A program made the translations under genes and the position numbers. 5,430 nt of DNA, taken from an uncultured bacterium. Lineage in GTDB: Bacteria > Actinomycetota > Actinomycetes > S36-B12. The notes under the pieces were generated by a model. That model was not told where the DNA came from. It searched no databases and saw nothing but the letters and a program-made list of their open reading frames with translations. The number at the start of each line of letters is the position of its first letter. The stretch's first letter is position 1. Positions 1 to 5,319 of this stretch are shown piece by piece. Location of the stretch: NCBI GenBank assembly GCA_903908025.1, contig CAIVQM010000446.1, positions 1 to 5,430 on the forward strand, in the 5' to 3' direction.

Positions 1-1058
1 ATCGAGCGGAAGTGCTGCCCGGCGAGCACCTCGGTCGGCGCCAGCAGCGCTGCCTGCCCGCCGGCATCGACGACCCGGAGCATTGCGCGCAGGGCGACGA
101 CCGTCTTCCCCGAGCCGACATCGCCCTGCAGGAGCCGATGCATCGGATAGTCGTTGCCCATGTCCTGCTCGATGCTGGCTGCGACCTCACGCTGTCCGTC
201 CGTGAGGGTGAAGGGCAGACGCGCATCGAACGCCTCGAGCAGCGGACTGACCTCGGGCACCCGGCGCGTCGCCGGCAGGGCCCGGACCTCGGCGCGACGC
301 TGGGCCAGCAGCACCTGCAGGGTGAATGCCTCCTCGAAACGGAGGCGCTCGACGGCACAGCGCACATCCTCACGGGTCGTCGGCCGGTGCACCCCGCGGA
401 TGGCATCGGCAAGTGGCAGCAGGCCACGCTCGCTGCGGATGTCGTCAGGGATCGGGTCGGGCGGGTCGGCCAACTGGGTCAGCACGACATCGAGGGCCTT
501 GTGCACCTGCCACGATGTGACGGCCTTCGAGGCGGGGTAGATCGGGATCAGCGCACCGGCGAACGCAAGCACGGCGAGCGGATCGTCGTCGACTCCGTCG
601 GGCAGCAACTCGAACTCCGGGTGCGTCAGCTGGAGCTGCCCCCGGAAGACCGACACCTGCCCCGCGAACAGGCCGCGACGGCCGACGCGCAACTGACCTT
701 CGCGCCACTTCTGGTTGAAGAAGGTGAGGGACATGGAGTCGCGCCCGTCGGTGACGACGGCCTCGAGGATAGTGCCGCGCCGGTTGCGCATCGGCCGCAC
801 CGTGACCTGCCGGACCTCGGCCAGGACGGTCACCTGCTCCCCCTCGGTCAGCGTGCGCAGGTCCGTCAGCTCGCCGCGCTCCGCATAGCGCCGGGGGTAG
901 TGCCGCAGCAGGTCATCGACCGTCTCCAGCCCCAGCCCTTTGCGCATCGCATCGGCTGTGCGCCCACCCAGCACCGCTGACAGCTTGCTGCGCATGAGGT
1001 CGGCAGGAACGACGAGCGGCCCCTCCTCTCGCTCACTGCGACCGGGCGATGTGCTCAC
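1..1058 (-). CDS. recG: ATP-dependent DNA helicase RecG, N-terminal part (C-terminus beyond the window)
   Basis: RecG is a superfamily 2 helicase that remodels stalled replication forks and drives branch migration of Holliday junctions. The visible 352 residues carry an N-terminal region with a hyPrrY-like motif (residues 53-58, HYPRRY), then the OB-fold wedge domain (about 70-155, with FFNQKW at 113-118), a linker matching the family (PIYP at 172-175; a conserved LPLADAIRGVHRP stretch from 214), and the start of helicase domain 1. That domain shows a Q-like motif (FTLTDGQR, 283-290), Walker A (GDVGSGKT, 312-319) and motif Ia (LLAPTEVLAGQH, 338-349). The DEAH box and later motifs lie outside the window. 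I chose the GTG at 1058 because it overlaps the upstream stop as GTGA, which suggests translational coupling. An ATG at 995 (residue 22) is a realistic alternative, since family similarity begins near there. No frameshift is seen. The family call is firm; the start is less sure. Confidence 0.95.
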   Translation of the reverse strand, partial: MSTSPGRSEREEGPLVVPADLMRSKLSAVLGGRTADAMRKGLGLETVDDLLRHYPRRYAERGELTDLRTLTEGEQVTVLAEVRQVTVRPMRNRRGTILEAVVTDGRDSMSLTFFNQKWREGQLRVGRRGLFAGQVSVFRGQLQLTHPEFELLPDGVDDDPLAVLAFAGALIPIYPASKAVTSWQVHKALDVVLTQLADPPDPIPDDIRSERGLLPLADAIRGVHRPTTREDVRCAVERLRFEEAFTLQVLLAQRRAEVRALPATRRVPEVSPLLEAFDARLPFTLTDGQREVAASIEQDMGNDYPMHRLLQGDVGSGKTVVALRAMLRVVDAGGQAALLAPTEVLAGQHFRS

Positions 1059-2680
1059 TCCACGCCCATGATGATCGGCCACAACGGCTGACCACCCTCA
1101 TAGGCGATGATCTCGGCAAGCGGCCGGGCCTCTGCCAACCACGCCGGCAGTTCCTCACGCAGGTCCGGCCCGGCATCGGCACCCAGCACCAGGGTCACCA
1201 ACTCGCCGCCGATCGCCAGCATCCGGGTGAGGATGTCGCGCGCGACTACCTCGATATCGGAGCCGACGACGACGATGTCGCCGTCGACGAGTCCGAGCAC
1301 ATCGCCTTCCTCACACGGCCCGACGGTCGTGAGGGCTGCGCGGCTCGCGATGGTCACGGCCGCGTACCGCGTCGCGCCGGCAGCACGTGTCATCGCGACC
1401 ACGTCGTCGTCGAAACGCGCCGTCGGATCGTGAACCGCCACCGCCGCGAGGCTCTGCACGATCGACCGGGTCGGGATGACTGAGACCCGGATCCCATCGC
1501 CGCGCGCCGTCTCGGCCGCAGCCTCCGCAACTCCGCGGGTGTCCTTGTCACTCGGAAGCAGGACGACCTCTGCCGCATGTGTGAGCCGGATCGCGTCGAG
1601 CAATTCACTGGTCGAGGGCCGGACCCGCGCCGCGGCCGGGACGACGCCTACGCCCAGCCCGCCCAGCAAATCGGCAACACCCGGCCCGTGGGTCACGGCC
1701 ACGACAGCACGTGCGTCGGTGCGCGCCGTCGTCGCGACGACAGGCTCGAGGTGGGTGATTCGCAGCCGGAACGGATGCCCCGCCCGCATCGCTGCTTCGA
1801 CGGCCGCACCAGCATCGTCGACGTGGACATGCACGTTCCAGAGCCGATCCCCGCCGACGACGACGAGGCTGTCGCCCAGGGCATCGAGGTCTGACCTCAG
1901 GACGCCCACCGCCTCCTCGTCGGCCTCGAGCAGGAACATCACCTCATAGGCAGGGCCGCCGTAGTGATGGCTGGCCTCGGCATCGGCCGGCCGAGGAAGC
2001 GGCGAATGCATGCCGACCACCGGACTCATGGGGCGCCGGACATCCGAGATGACCTCGGCCAGAGCGTCGAGCACGATCAGGAGCCCGCGGCCCCCCGCAT
2101 CGACCACTCCCGCCAGACGCAGGGACTCGAGCATGGTCGGGGTCAGCGCCAGCGCTGCACGCGCCCCGTCAGCGGCCGCGGCAACCACCAGCGCGGCATC
2201 GGCCGTGCCCGCCTGAACCAGCTCAGTCGCCGCATCGGCGGCGGCCCGGGCCACCGTGAGGATCGTTCCCTCGACAGGGCGGGCGACCGCTTCGTACCCA
2301 AGATCGGCGGCTCGGCGGAGCAGGTTCTGCACAGCGGTCCCGTCGAGGGGCTCACCATCGGGCAGCGTGGTCAGGATGTCGCTCGTCCCTCGCAGGATCT
2401 GGGACATGATCACCCCGGAATTCCCGCGGGCACCCATCAGGGCTCCCAGGGCCATCGCGCGCGCGGCGACGTCGATTCCGGGATCGGATTCCGCGCCGGT
2501 CCAGCACTGCTCGACGGACTCGCAGGCCGACTCCATCGTCAGGTAGAGGTTCGTCCCCGTGTCGCCGTCCGGGACCGGGAAGACATTGAGGGCGTCGATC
2601 TCCGCACGAGCATCACCCAGGCCGCTCAGGGACCGCTGGACCCAGTCGCGCACGAGAGCCGATGACACGATGGCGGGCAC
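1055..2680 (-). CDS. DAK2-domain protein of the FakA/YloV family (probable fatty-acid/acyl kinase subunit)
   Basis: FakA is a cytosolic ATP-dependent kinase that, in Firmicutes, phosphorylates fatty acids presented by a FakB carrier. The 541-residue product has the full architecture. The N-terminal DhaL/DAK2 nucleotide domain contains NVFPVPDGDTGTN (32-44), whose D38 and D40 should bind magnesium, GARGNSGVIMSQILRG (83-98) and DAGGRGLL (194-201). The middle domain has the VHVHVD signature (283-288). The C-terminal half has IPTRSIVQSLAA (402-413) and ends in YEGGQPLWPIIMGVE (527-541), a typical family terminus. The frame is open 12 codons further upstream, to a GTG at 2716, but an AGGAGG six bases before the GTG at 2680 makes the shorter start better. 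The gene precedes recG with a four-base overlap and diverges from rpmB. No FakB/DegV-type partner lies in the window, so the substrate in this organism is inferred only from family. The family is certain; the function is moderately sure. Confidence 0.92.
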   Translation of the reverse strand: MPAIVSSALVRDWVQRSLSGLGDARAEIDALNVFPVPDGDTGTNLYLTMESACESVEQCWTGAESDPGIDVAARAMALGALMGARGNSGVIMSQILRGTSDILTTLPDGEPLDGTAVQNLLRRAADLGYEAVARPVEGTILTVARAAADAATELVQAGTADAALVVAAAADGARAALALTPTMLESLRLAGVVDAGGRGLLIVLDALAEVISDVRRPMSPVVGMHSPLPRPADAEASHHYGGPAYEVMFLLEADEEAVGVLRSDLDALGDSLVVVGGDRLWNVHVHVDDAGAAVEAAMRAGHPFRLRITHLEPVVATTARTDARAVVAVTHGPGVADLLGGLGVGVVPAAARVRPSTSELLDAIRLTHAAEVVLLPSDKDTRGVAEAAAETARGDGIRVSVIPTRSIVQSLAAVAVHDPTARFDDDVVAMTRAAGATRYAAVTIASRAALTTVGPCEEGDVLGLVDGDIVVVGSDIEVVARDILTRMLAIGGELVTLVLGADAGPDLREELPAWLAEARPLAEIIAYEGGQPLWPIIMGVE

Positions 2681-2686
2681 CCGCAG

Positions 2687-2692
2687 CCTCCT
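2687..2692 (-). promoter_or_regulatory. Ribosome binding site that decides the DAK2-gene start
   Basis: On the minus strand this reads AGGAGG, a full Shine-Dalgarno core. A six-base spacer (CTGCGG) separates it from the GTG at 2680. The competing upstream GTG at 2716 would place this motif inside the coding region and has no comparable site of its own. Confidence 0.8.
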
Positions 2693-2694
2693 GT

Positions 2695-2706
2695 CCCACG
2701 CGTGGG
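2695..2706. repeat. Perfect 12-base palindrome in the DAK2-gene leader
   Basis: The sequence CCCACGCGTGGG is identical on both strands. It lies two bases upstream of the AGGAGG ribosome binding site of the DAK2 gene, in its presumed untranslated leader. Having no loop, it is a poor RNA hairpin and looks more like a possible operator for a dimeric protein. In GC-rich DNA such a palindrome can also occur by chance; no regulator is known from this sequence. Confidence 0.35.
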
Positions 2707-2737
2707 CCCCGTCCACTTCCCGAGGGGCGATAGGCCG

Positions 2738-2743
2738 ACCGTA
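2738..2743 (-). promoter_or_regulatory. Possible -10 element for the DAK2-gene/recG operon
   Basis: The minus strand reads TACGGT, which fits the actinobacterial TANNNT -10 pattern and would give a leader of roughly 50 bases before the GTG at 2680. I see no good -35 hexamer 16-18 bases upstream. If real, it lies inside the candidate rpmB promoter region on the other strand, just before its -35 element. Weak evidence. Confidence 0.25.
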
Positions 2744-2751
2744 CCCTCAAT

Positions 2752-2781
2752 TTGGGAGACGGACCGGCGCTCGGCTACCCT
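2752..2781 (+). promoter_or_regulatory. Candidate rpmB promoter (TTGGGA, 18-base spacer, TACCCT)
   Basis: A -35-like TTGGGA at 2752-2757 and a -10-like TACCCT at 2776-2781 are separated by 18 bases, a spacing accepted by the main vegetative sigma factor of Actinobacteria. It is the best match in the region upstream of rpmB. Transcription would begin near 2788, giving an untranslated leader of about 70 bases that contains the hairpin at 2824-2843. Assigned by eye only. Confidence 0.4.
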
Positions 2782-2823
2782 TGTCCCTCGCGGTGCATAA
2801 CGCCGCATCCTCGACCATCGACT

Positions 2824-2843
2824 GTCCGCCCCCAGGGCGGGAC
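2824..2843 (+). promoter_or_regulatory. Hairpin in the rpmB leader, next to the ribosome binding site
   Basis: GTCC-GCCC pairs with GGGC-GGAC around a three-base loop (CCA), with one bulged G at 2839. The eight-pair, almost all-GC stem ends two bases before the AAGGAG of rpmB. It has no U tract and so is not an intrinsic terminator. Its position would suit an effect on ribosome access or autogenous control, but that is inference. Confidence 0.4.
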
Positions 2844-2845
2844 TG

Positions 2846-2851
2846 AAGGAG
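2846..2851 (+). promoter_or_regulatory. rpmB ribosome binding site
   Basis: AAGGAG is followed by a six-base spacer and the GTG at 2858. It fixes the GTG as the rpmB start, in agreement with the conserved MAANCDVCGKGP-type N-terminus of actinobacterial L28 proteins. Confidence 0.8.
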
Positions 2852-2857
2852 TGCACC

Positions 2858-3046
2858 GTGGCTGCCAACTGCGACGTCTGCGGCAAGGGCCCCAGCTTCG
2901 GGCACAGCATCTCGCATTCACATCGCCGCACGAAGCGGCGCTGGAATCCGAACATCCAGCGGGTTCGCACGCTGGTCGGCCGCACCCCGAAGCGCCAGAA
3001 CGTCTGCGCTGCCTGCCTCAAGGGTGGCAAGGTCGCCCGCGCCTGA
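2858..3046 (+). CDS. rpmB: 50S ribosomal protein L28 (bL28), zinc-ribbon form
   Basis: bL28 is a small basic protein of the large ribosomal subunit. The 62-residue product matches the bacterial family along its whole length: CDVCGKGP near the N-terminus, the basic HSHRRTKRRWNPNIQRVR block (20-37), and a C-terminal CAAC. Two cysteine pairs, C5/C8 and C50/C53, form the four zinc ligands, so this is the zinc-binding (C+) version rather than the cysteine-free paralogue that some actinobacteria express under zinc starvation. It starts with GTG after a good AAGGAG site, has its own candidate promoter, diverges from the DAK2 gene and is followed by a strong terminator, so it is probably monocistronic. 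No Zur-like box was recognised upstream. Identification is secure. Confidence 0.97.
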   Translation: MAANCDVCGKGPSFGHSISHSHRRTKRRWNPNIQRVRTLVGRTPKRQNVCAACLKGGKVARA

Positions 3047-3069
3047 TCGCGCACTGATCTCGAACTGAC

Positions 3070-3105
3070 CGAAGCGCTGCCGCATCACGGCAGCGCTTCG
3101 TCTTT
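3070..3105 (+). terminator. Rho-independent terminator after rpmB, possibly bidirectional
   Basis: Thirteen bases at 3070-3082 (CGAAGCGCTGCCG) pair perfectly with 3088-3100 around a five-base loop (CATCA). TCTTT follows on the plus strand, giving a short U-rich tail for rpmB transcripts. The hairpin sits between the convergent stops of rpmB and thiL. Read from the minus strand the stem is equally strong but the sequence beyond it is not T-rich, so termination of thiL there would be weaker. Confidence 0.85.
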
Positions 3106-3126
3106 CCCACCCCACCGCCCACACCC

Positions 3127-4086
3127 CTAGGCGAAGTGCCGGTGCCCGCCCGCAGCCTCACGCTCCACACCGTCGACGCTGACCCCCGGCTCGCCCGCAA
3201 CAACCCGCCCGATCACCGTGAACCCTGCGGGGACGACCTCCGGCGTGGAGAACGTCGCCAGCAGGGCGTGGTCCTCTCCACCGGTCAGCATCCACTCGCG
3301 GGGGTCGACGTTGTAGGCCGCGGCCGCGTCCTGCATCGGTCCAGGGATCTGCCAGTCGCTCGTGTCGATCTCAATGTGCACCCCGGAGGCCTCGGCCACA
3401 TGTCGGGCATCGGCGATGAGGCCGTCGCTGATGTCGATCATCGAGGTCGCCCCGGCGATGGCCGCAAGCGGGCCCTGCTCATAGGGCGGCTCGGGGAAGC
3501 GGTGCGCGTCCACCAGTACCTTCGGTGACTTGAACCCGCGTGACAGGAGCGCCAGTCCGGCTCCCGACCAGCCGAAGCGGCCGGCGATCGCGACGACATC
3601 GCCGTCCCGGGCTCCGGAGCGCAGGACGGGGGCGCGGCCCTGCAGATCACCCAGTGCCGTGACGCTGATGACCACCTGCGGAGCCTCTACGACGTCGCCG
3701 CCGACGAGGACCGCGCCGACGAGCGCGGCCTCCTCCCGGATGCCCGCCGCCAGACTGACCGCCCAGGCCGCGGGCAGGTCGCCGGGTGCTCCGAAGCCCA
3801 CGACCAGACTCGTGGCGACGCCGCCCATCGCCGCCACATCGGCGAGCGAGGCAGCCGCGGCCTTGCGACCGATGTCGATGGGCGTGGACCAGTCGCGACG
3901 GAAGTGCCGACCCTCGACGAGCAGATCGCATGTCACCGCCACGCGACCATCGGGAGCGTCCACGAGAGCCGTGTCATCCCCCGGCCCGACCAGCACTCCC
4001 GGCGTCGCCGCGTCCCCGCTCGTGATCCGCGCGATCAGGCCGAACTCACCGATGTCCTTGAGAGTTCCGCCACTGTCGTTGCTCAT
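3127..4086 (-). CDS. thiL: Thiamine-monophosphate kinase
   Basis: ThiL phosphorylates thiamine monophosphate with ATP to give thiamine diphosphate, the active cofactor, in the cytosol. The 319 residues match the family length and order of motifs: GEFGLI (13-18), GPGDDTA (34-40), the TCDLLVEGRHF block (52-62) corresponding to the family TtDmlvEgvHF, a helix-rich KAAAASLADVAAMGG (75-89), GGD (129-131), DISDGL (218-223) and a C-terminal TGGEDHALL (268-276), where many relatives have GEDY. The aspartates in the GDD, GGD and DISDG motifs are those expected to bind magnesium and nucleotide. The ATG at 4086 gives a standard N-terminus. No strong Shine-Dalgarno precedes it, and the upstream gap to the divergent small gene is only 18 bases. 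No thiamine riboswitch is visible, nor is there room for one before the neighbouring coding region. It converges on rpmB. Identification is secure. Confidence 0.95.
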   Translation of the reverse strand: MSNDSGGTLKDIGEFGLIARITSGDAATPGVLVGPGDDTALVDAPDGRVAVTCDLLVEGRHFRRDWSTPIDIGRKAAAASLADVAAMGGVATSLVVGFGAPGDLPAAWAVSLAAGIREEAALVGAVLVGGDVVEAPQVVISVTALGDLQGRAPVLRSGARDGDVVAIAGRFGWSGAGLALLSRGFKSPKVLVDAHRFPEPPYEQGPLAAIAGATSMIDISDGLIADARHVAEASGVHIEIDTSDWQIPGPMQDAAAAYNVDPREWMLTGGEDHALLATFSTPEVVPAGFTVIGRVVAGEPGVSVDGVEREAAGGHRHFA

Positions 4087-4091
4087 GGGCG

Positions 4092-4097
4092 TAGTCT
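4092..4097 (+). promoter_or_regulatory. Candidate -10 element for a leaderless RAM-domain mRNA
   Basis: TAGTCT fits TANNNT and stands seven bases before the ATG at 4105. This is the spacing typical of actinobacterial genes whose transcription begins at the start codon itself. No Shine-Dalgarno precedes the ATG, which agrees with a leaderless transcript. I see no convincing -35 element upstream. Confidence 0.5.
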
Positions 4098-4104
4098 CGC
4101 AGGC

Positions 4105-4341
4105 ATGTCGATGCAGGCGTACGTGCTGATCCAGACGGAGGTCGGGAAGGCCGCCACCGTGGTGCGCGCCATCCGCGATATCGACGGCGTCACCCTCGCC
4201 GAGGACGTCACCGGGCCCTACGACGTCATCGTCCGGGCACAGGCGCGCACCATCGACGAGTTGGGCACCCTCGTGGTGGCTCAGATCCAGGCGGTGCCGG
4301 GCATCACGCGCACGCTGACCTGTCCCGTCATCAACATCTGA
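4105..4341 (+). CDS. Stand-alone Lrp/AsnC ligand-binding (RAM) domain protein
   Basis: The 78-residue product matches the regulatory domain of Lrp/AsnC proteins without their helix-turn-helix. It reads as a beta-alpha-beta-beta-alpha-beta fold: the first strand AYVLIQTEVG (5-14), a helix, then GVTLAEDVTGPYDVIVRA (28-45) with the characteristic G-x-YD-hydrophobic turn, a second helix, and PGITRTLTCPVI (65-76). In full Lrp proteins this domain binds amino acids and drives oligomerisation. Alone it may sense a small molecule and act by pairing with a complete Lrp protein, but no target can be read from the sequence. Similar short genes occur near thiL and ddl in streptomycete-like genomes, as I recall. 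The ATG at 4105 is preferred because of the TAGTCT seven bases upstream; the ATG at 4111 (residue 3) is an alternative. The gene diverges from thiL and converges on ddl with a 12-base gap. The domain is clear; the role is unknown. Confidence 0.85.
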   Translation: MSMQAYVLIQTEVGKAATVVRAIRDIDGVTLAEDVTGPYDVIVRAQARTIDELGTLVVAQIQAVPGITRTLTCPVINI

Positions 4342-4353
4342 CCGACCGCTGTC

Positions 4354-5319
4354 TCAGTGCAGGCCGGTGCCCTTGCGCAGCGCGTCTGCGACCAGCCGGT
4401 CGACGAGTTCGGGGTAGTCGACATCCGTGGCGGCCCACATCCGCGGGTACATCGAGATCGATGTGAAGCCGGGCATCGTGTTGACCTCGTTGATGACGAC
4501 CGAACCATCGGCACGCACGAAGAAGTCCGCGCGGGCCAGTCCTTCGCAGTCGAGAGCCTCGAAGGCTCGAACCGCCAGATCACGGACGGTGTCCTCTACG
4601 CCTGGCTGCAGATCGGCGGGAACGACGAGGGTTGCGGAGTCGTCGAGGTACTTGGCCTCGAAGTCGTAGAACTCGTGCCGCTCGTTGACGATGATCTCCG
4701 CGCACCGGCTCGCCCGGGGCACGCCGTCGACGTCGACCAGGACGCCGCACTCGATCTCCCGGGCATCGCTCACCGCTGCCTCGACGATGATGCGCGGGTC
4801 GTGCTTGCGCGCACCCTCAATGGCCGCCGTCATGTCGGCGGCCGCGTGCACCTTCACGATCCCCAGTGATGAGCCCGCACGCGCCGGCTTGACGAACACC
4901 GGCAGCCCGAGTTCCCCGATCTCGGCCAGTACTCCCGCCTGGTCCAGTCGCCACCGGCGGTCCGGGACGACCACGTAGCGACCACCGTCAAGACCGGCAT
5001 GCGCAAGGGCGGCCTTCATGAACCCCTTGTCCATGGACACTGCGGAGGACAGCACTCCCGAGCCGACGTACGGTACGCCGAAGGTCTCCAGCAGGCCCTG
5101 CACCGAGCCGTCCTCGCCCCACGGCCCATGCAGGACCGGGAAGACGACATCGACATCGAGGCACGAGGCAAGATCGGCTGGCGGCGCATCGGCAGCAACC
5201 TCCGGGAGGGGGCCGGCCTGCGTCAGGATGCCAAGACCGCCGTCCGCGGCACGAACCCAACGTCCGTCGCGGGCGATGCCGACCACCGTGACCACGTAAC
5301 GCGACCGATCCAGGGCAGG
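4354..5319 (-). CDS. ddl: D-alanine-D-alanine ligase, N-terminus missing
   Basis: Ddl joins two D-alanines with ATP for the peptidoglycan stem peptide. Counting from the first ddl-like codon (5319), 321 residues are visible. They include HGPWGEDG (64-71), PYVGSG (83-88), SMDK (95-98), the ATP-grasp lysine in FVKPARAGSSLGI (142-154), REIECGV (187-193), the omega-loop YDFEAKY (218-224) and RADFF to INEVNTMPGFTSISMYP (263-292). D265, E278 and N280 are the expected magnesium ligands. The tyrosine of EAKY (Y224) favours D-Ala-D-Ala over D-Ala-D-lactate synthesis. The first residues read PALDRSRYVVTVVGIARDGRW, matching the aLDr-ryeVvpvGI part of the family, so about 35-45 residues, including the N-terminal GGrSsEh-type motif, should lie upstream. 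Instead the sequence turns AT-rich, and the frame runs through unrelated codons to a TAA at 5368-5370. A GTG at 5295 would begin too far inside the fold. The gene is probably intact in the organism and cut by an assembly junction. Confidence 0.93.
   Translation of the reverse strand, partial: PALDRSRYVVTVVGIARDGRWVRAADGGLGILTQAGPLPEVAADAPPADLASCLDVDVVFPVLHGPWGEDGSVQGLLETFGVPYVGSGVLSSAVSMDKGFMKAALAHAGLDGGRYVVVPDRRWRLDQAGVLAEIGELGLPVFVKPARAGSSLGIVKVHAAADMTAAIEGARKHDPRIIVEAAVSDAREIECGVLVDVDGVPRASRCAEIIVNERHEFYDFEAKYLDDSATLVVPADLQPGVEDTVRDLAVRAFEALDCEGLARADFFVRADGSVVINEVNTMPGFTSISMYPRMWAATDVDYPELVDRLVADALRKGTGLH

Noticed and set aside
12..980. Long open frame of 322 codons on the plus strand opposite recG
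   Set aside because: It is a codon-bias shadow in GC-rich DNA. The minus strand carries unmistakable RecG motifs, and the plus-strand product has no recognisable domain and an odd, low-complexity composition.
1964..2665. Open frame of 233 codons on the plus strand opposite the DAK2 gene
   Set aside because: The antisense frame of a clear family member; its translation resembles no protein family I know and it lacks a ribosome binding site.
2681..2716. Twelve-codon N-terminal extension of the DAK2 protein starting at the GTG at 2716
   Set aside because: The extension contains the AGGAGG site and the palindrome, which fit better as leader elements, and the GTG at 2680 has ideal spacing from the ribosome binding site.
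4087..4104. A thiamine diphosphate riboswitch ahead of thiL
   Set aside because: There are only 18 bases before the neighbouring coding region and none of the conserved riboswitch core is seen there.
5295..5295. GTG at 5295 as the true ddl start
   Set aside because: Family similarity continues upstream of it (ALDRSRY), and starting there would remove the N-terminal strand and the GGrSsEh-type motif needed for a functional ligase.
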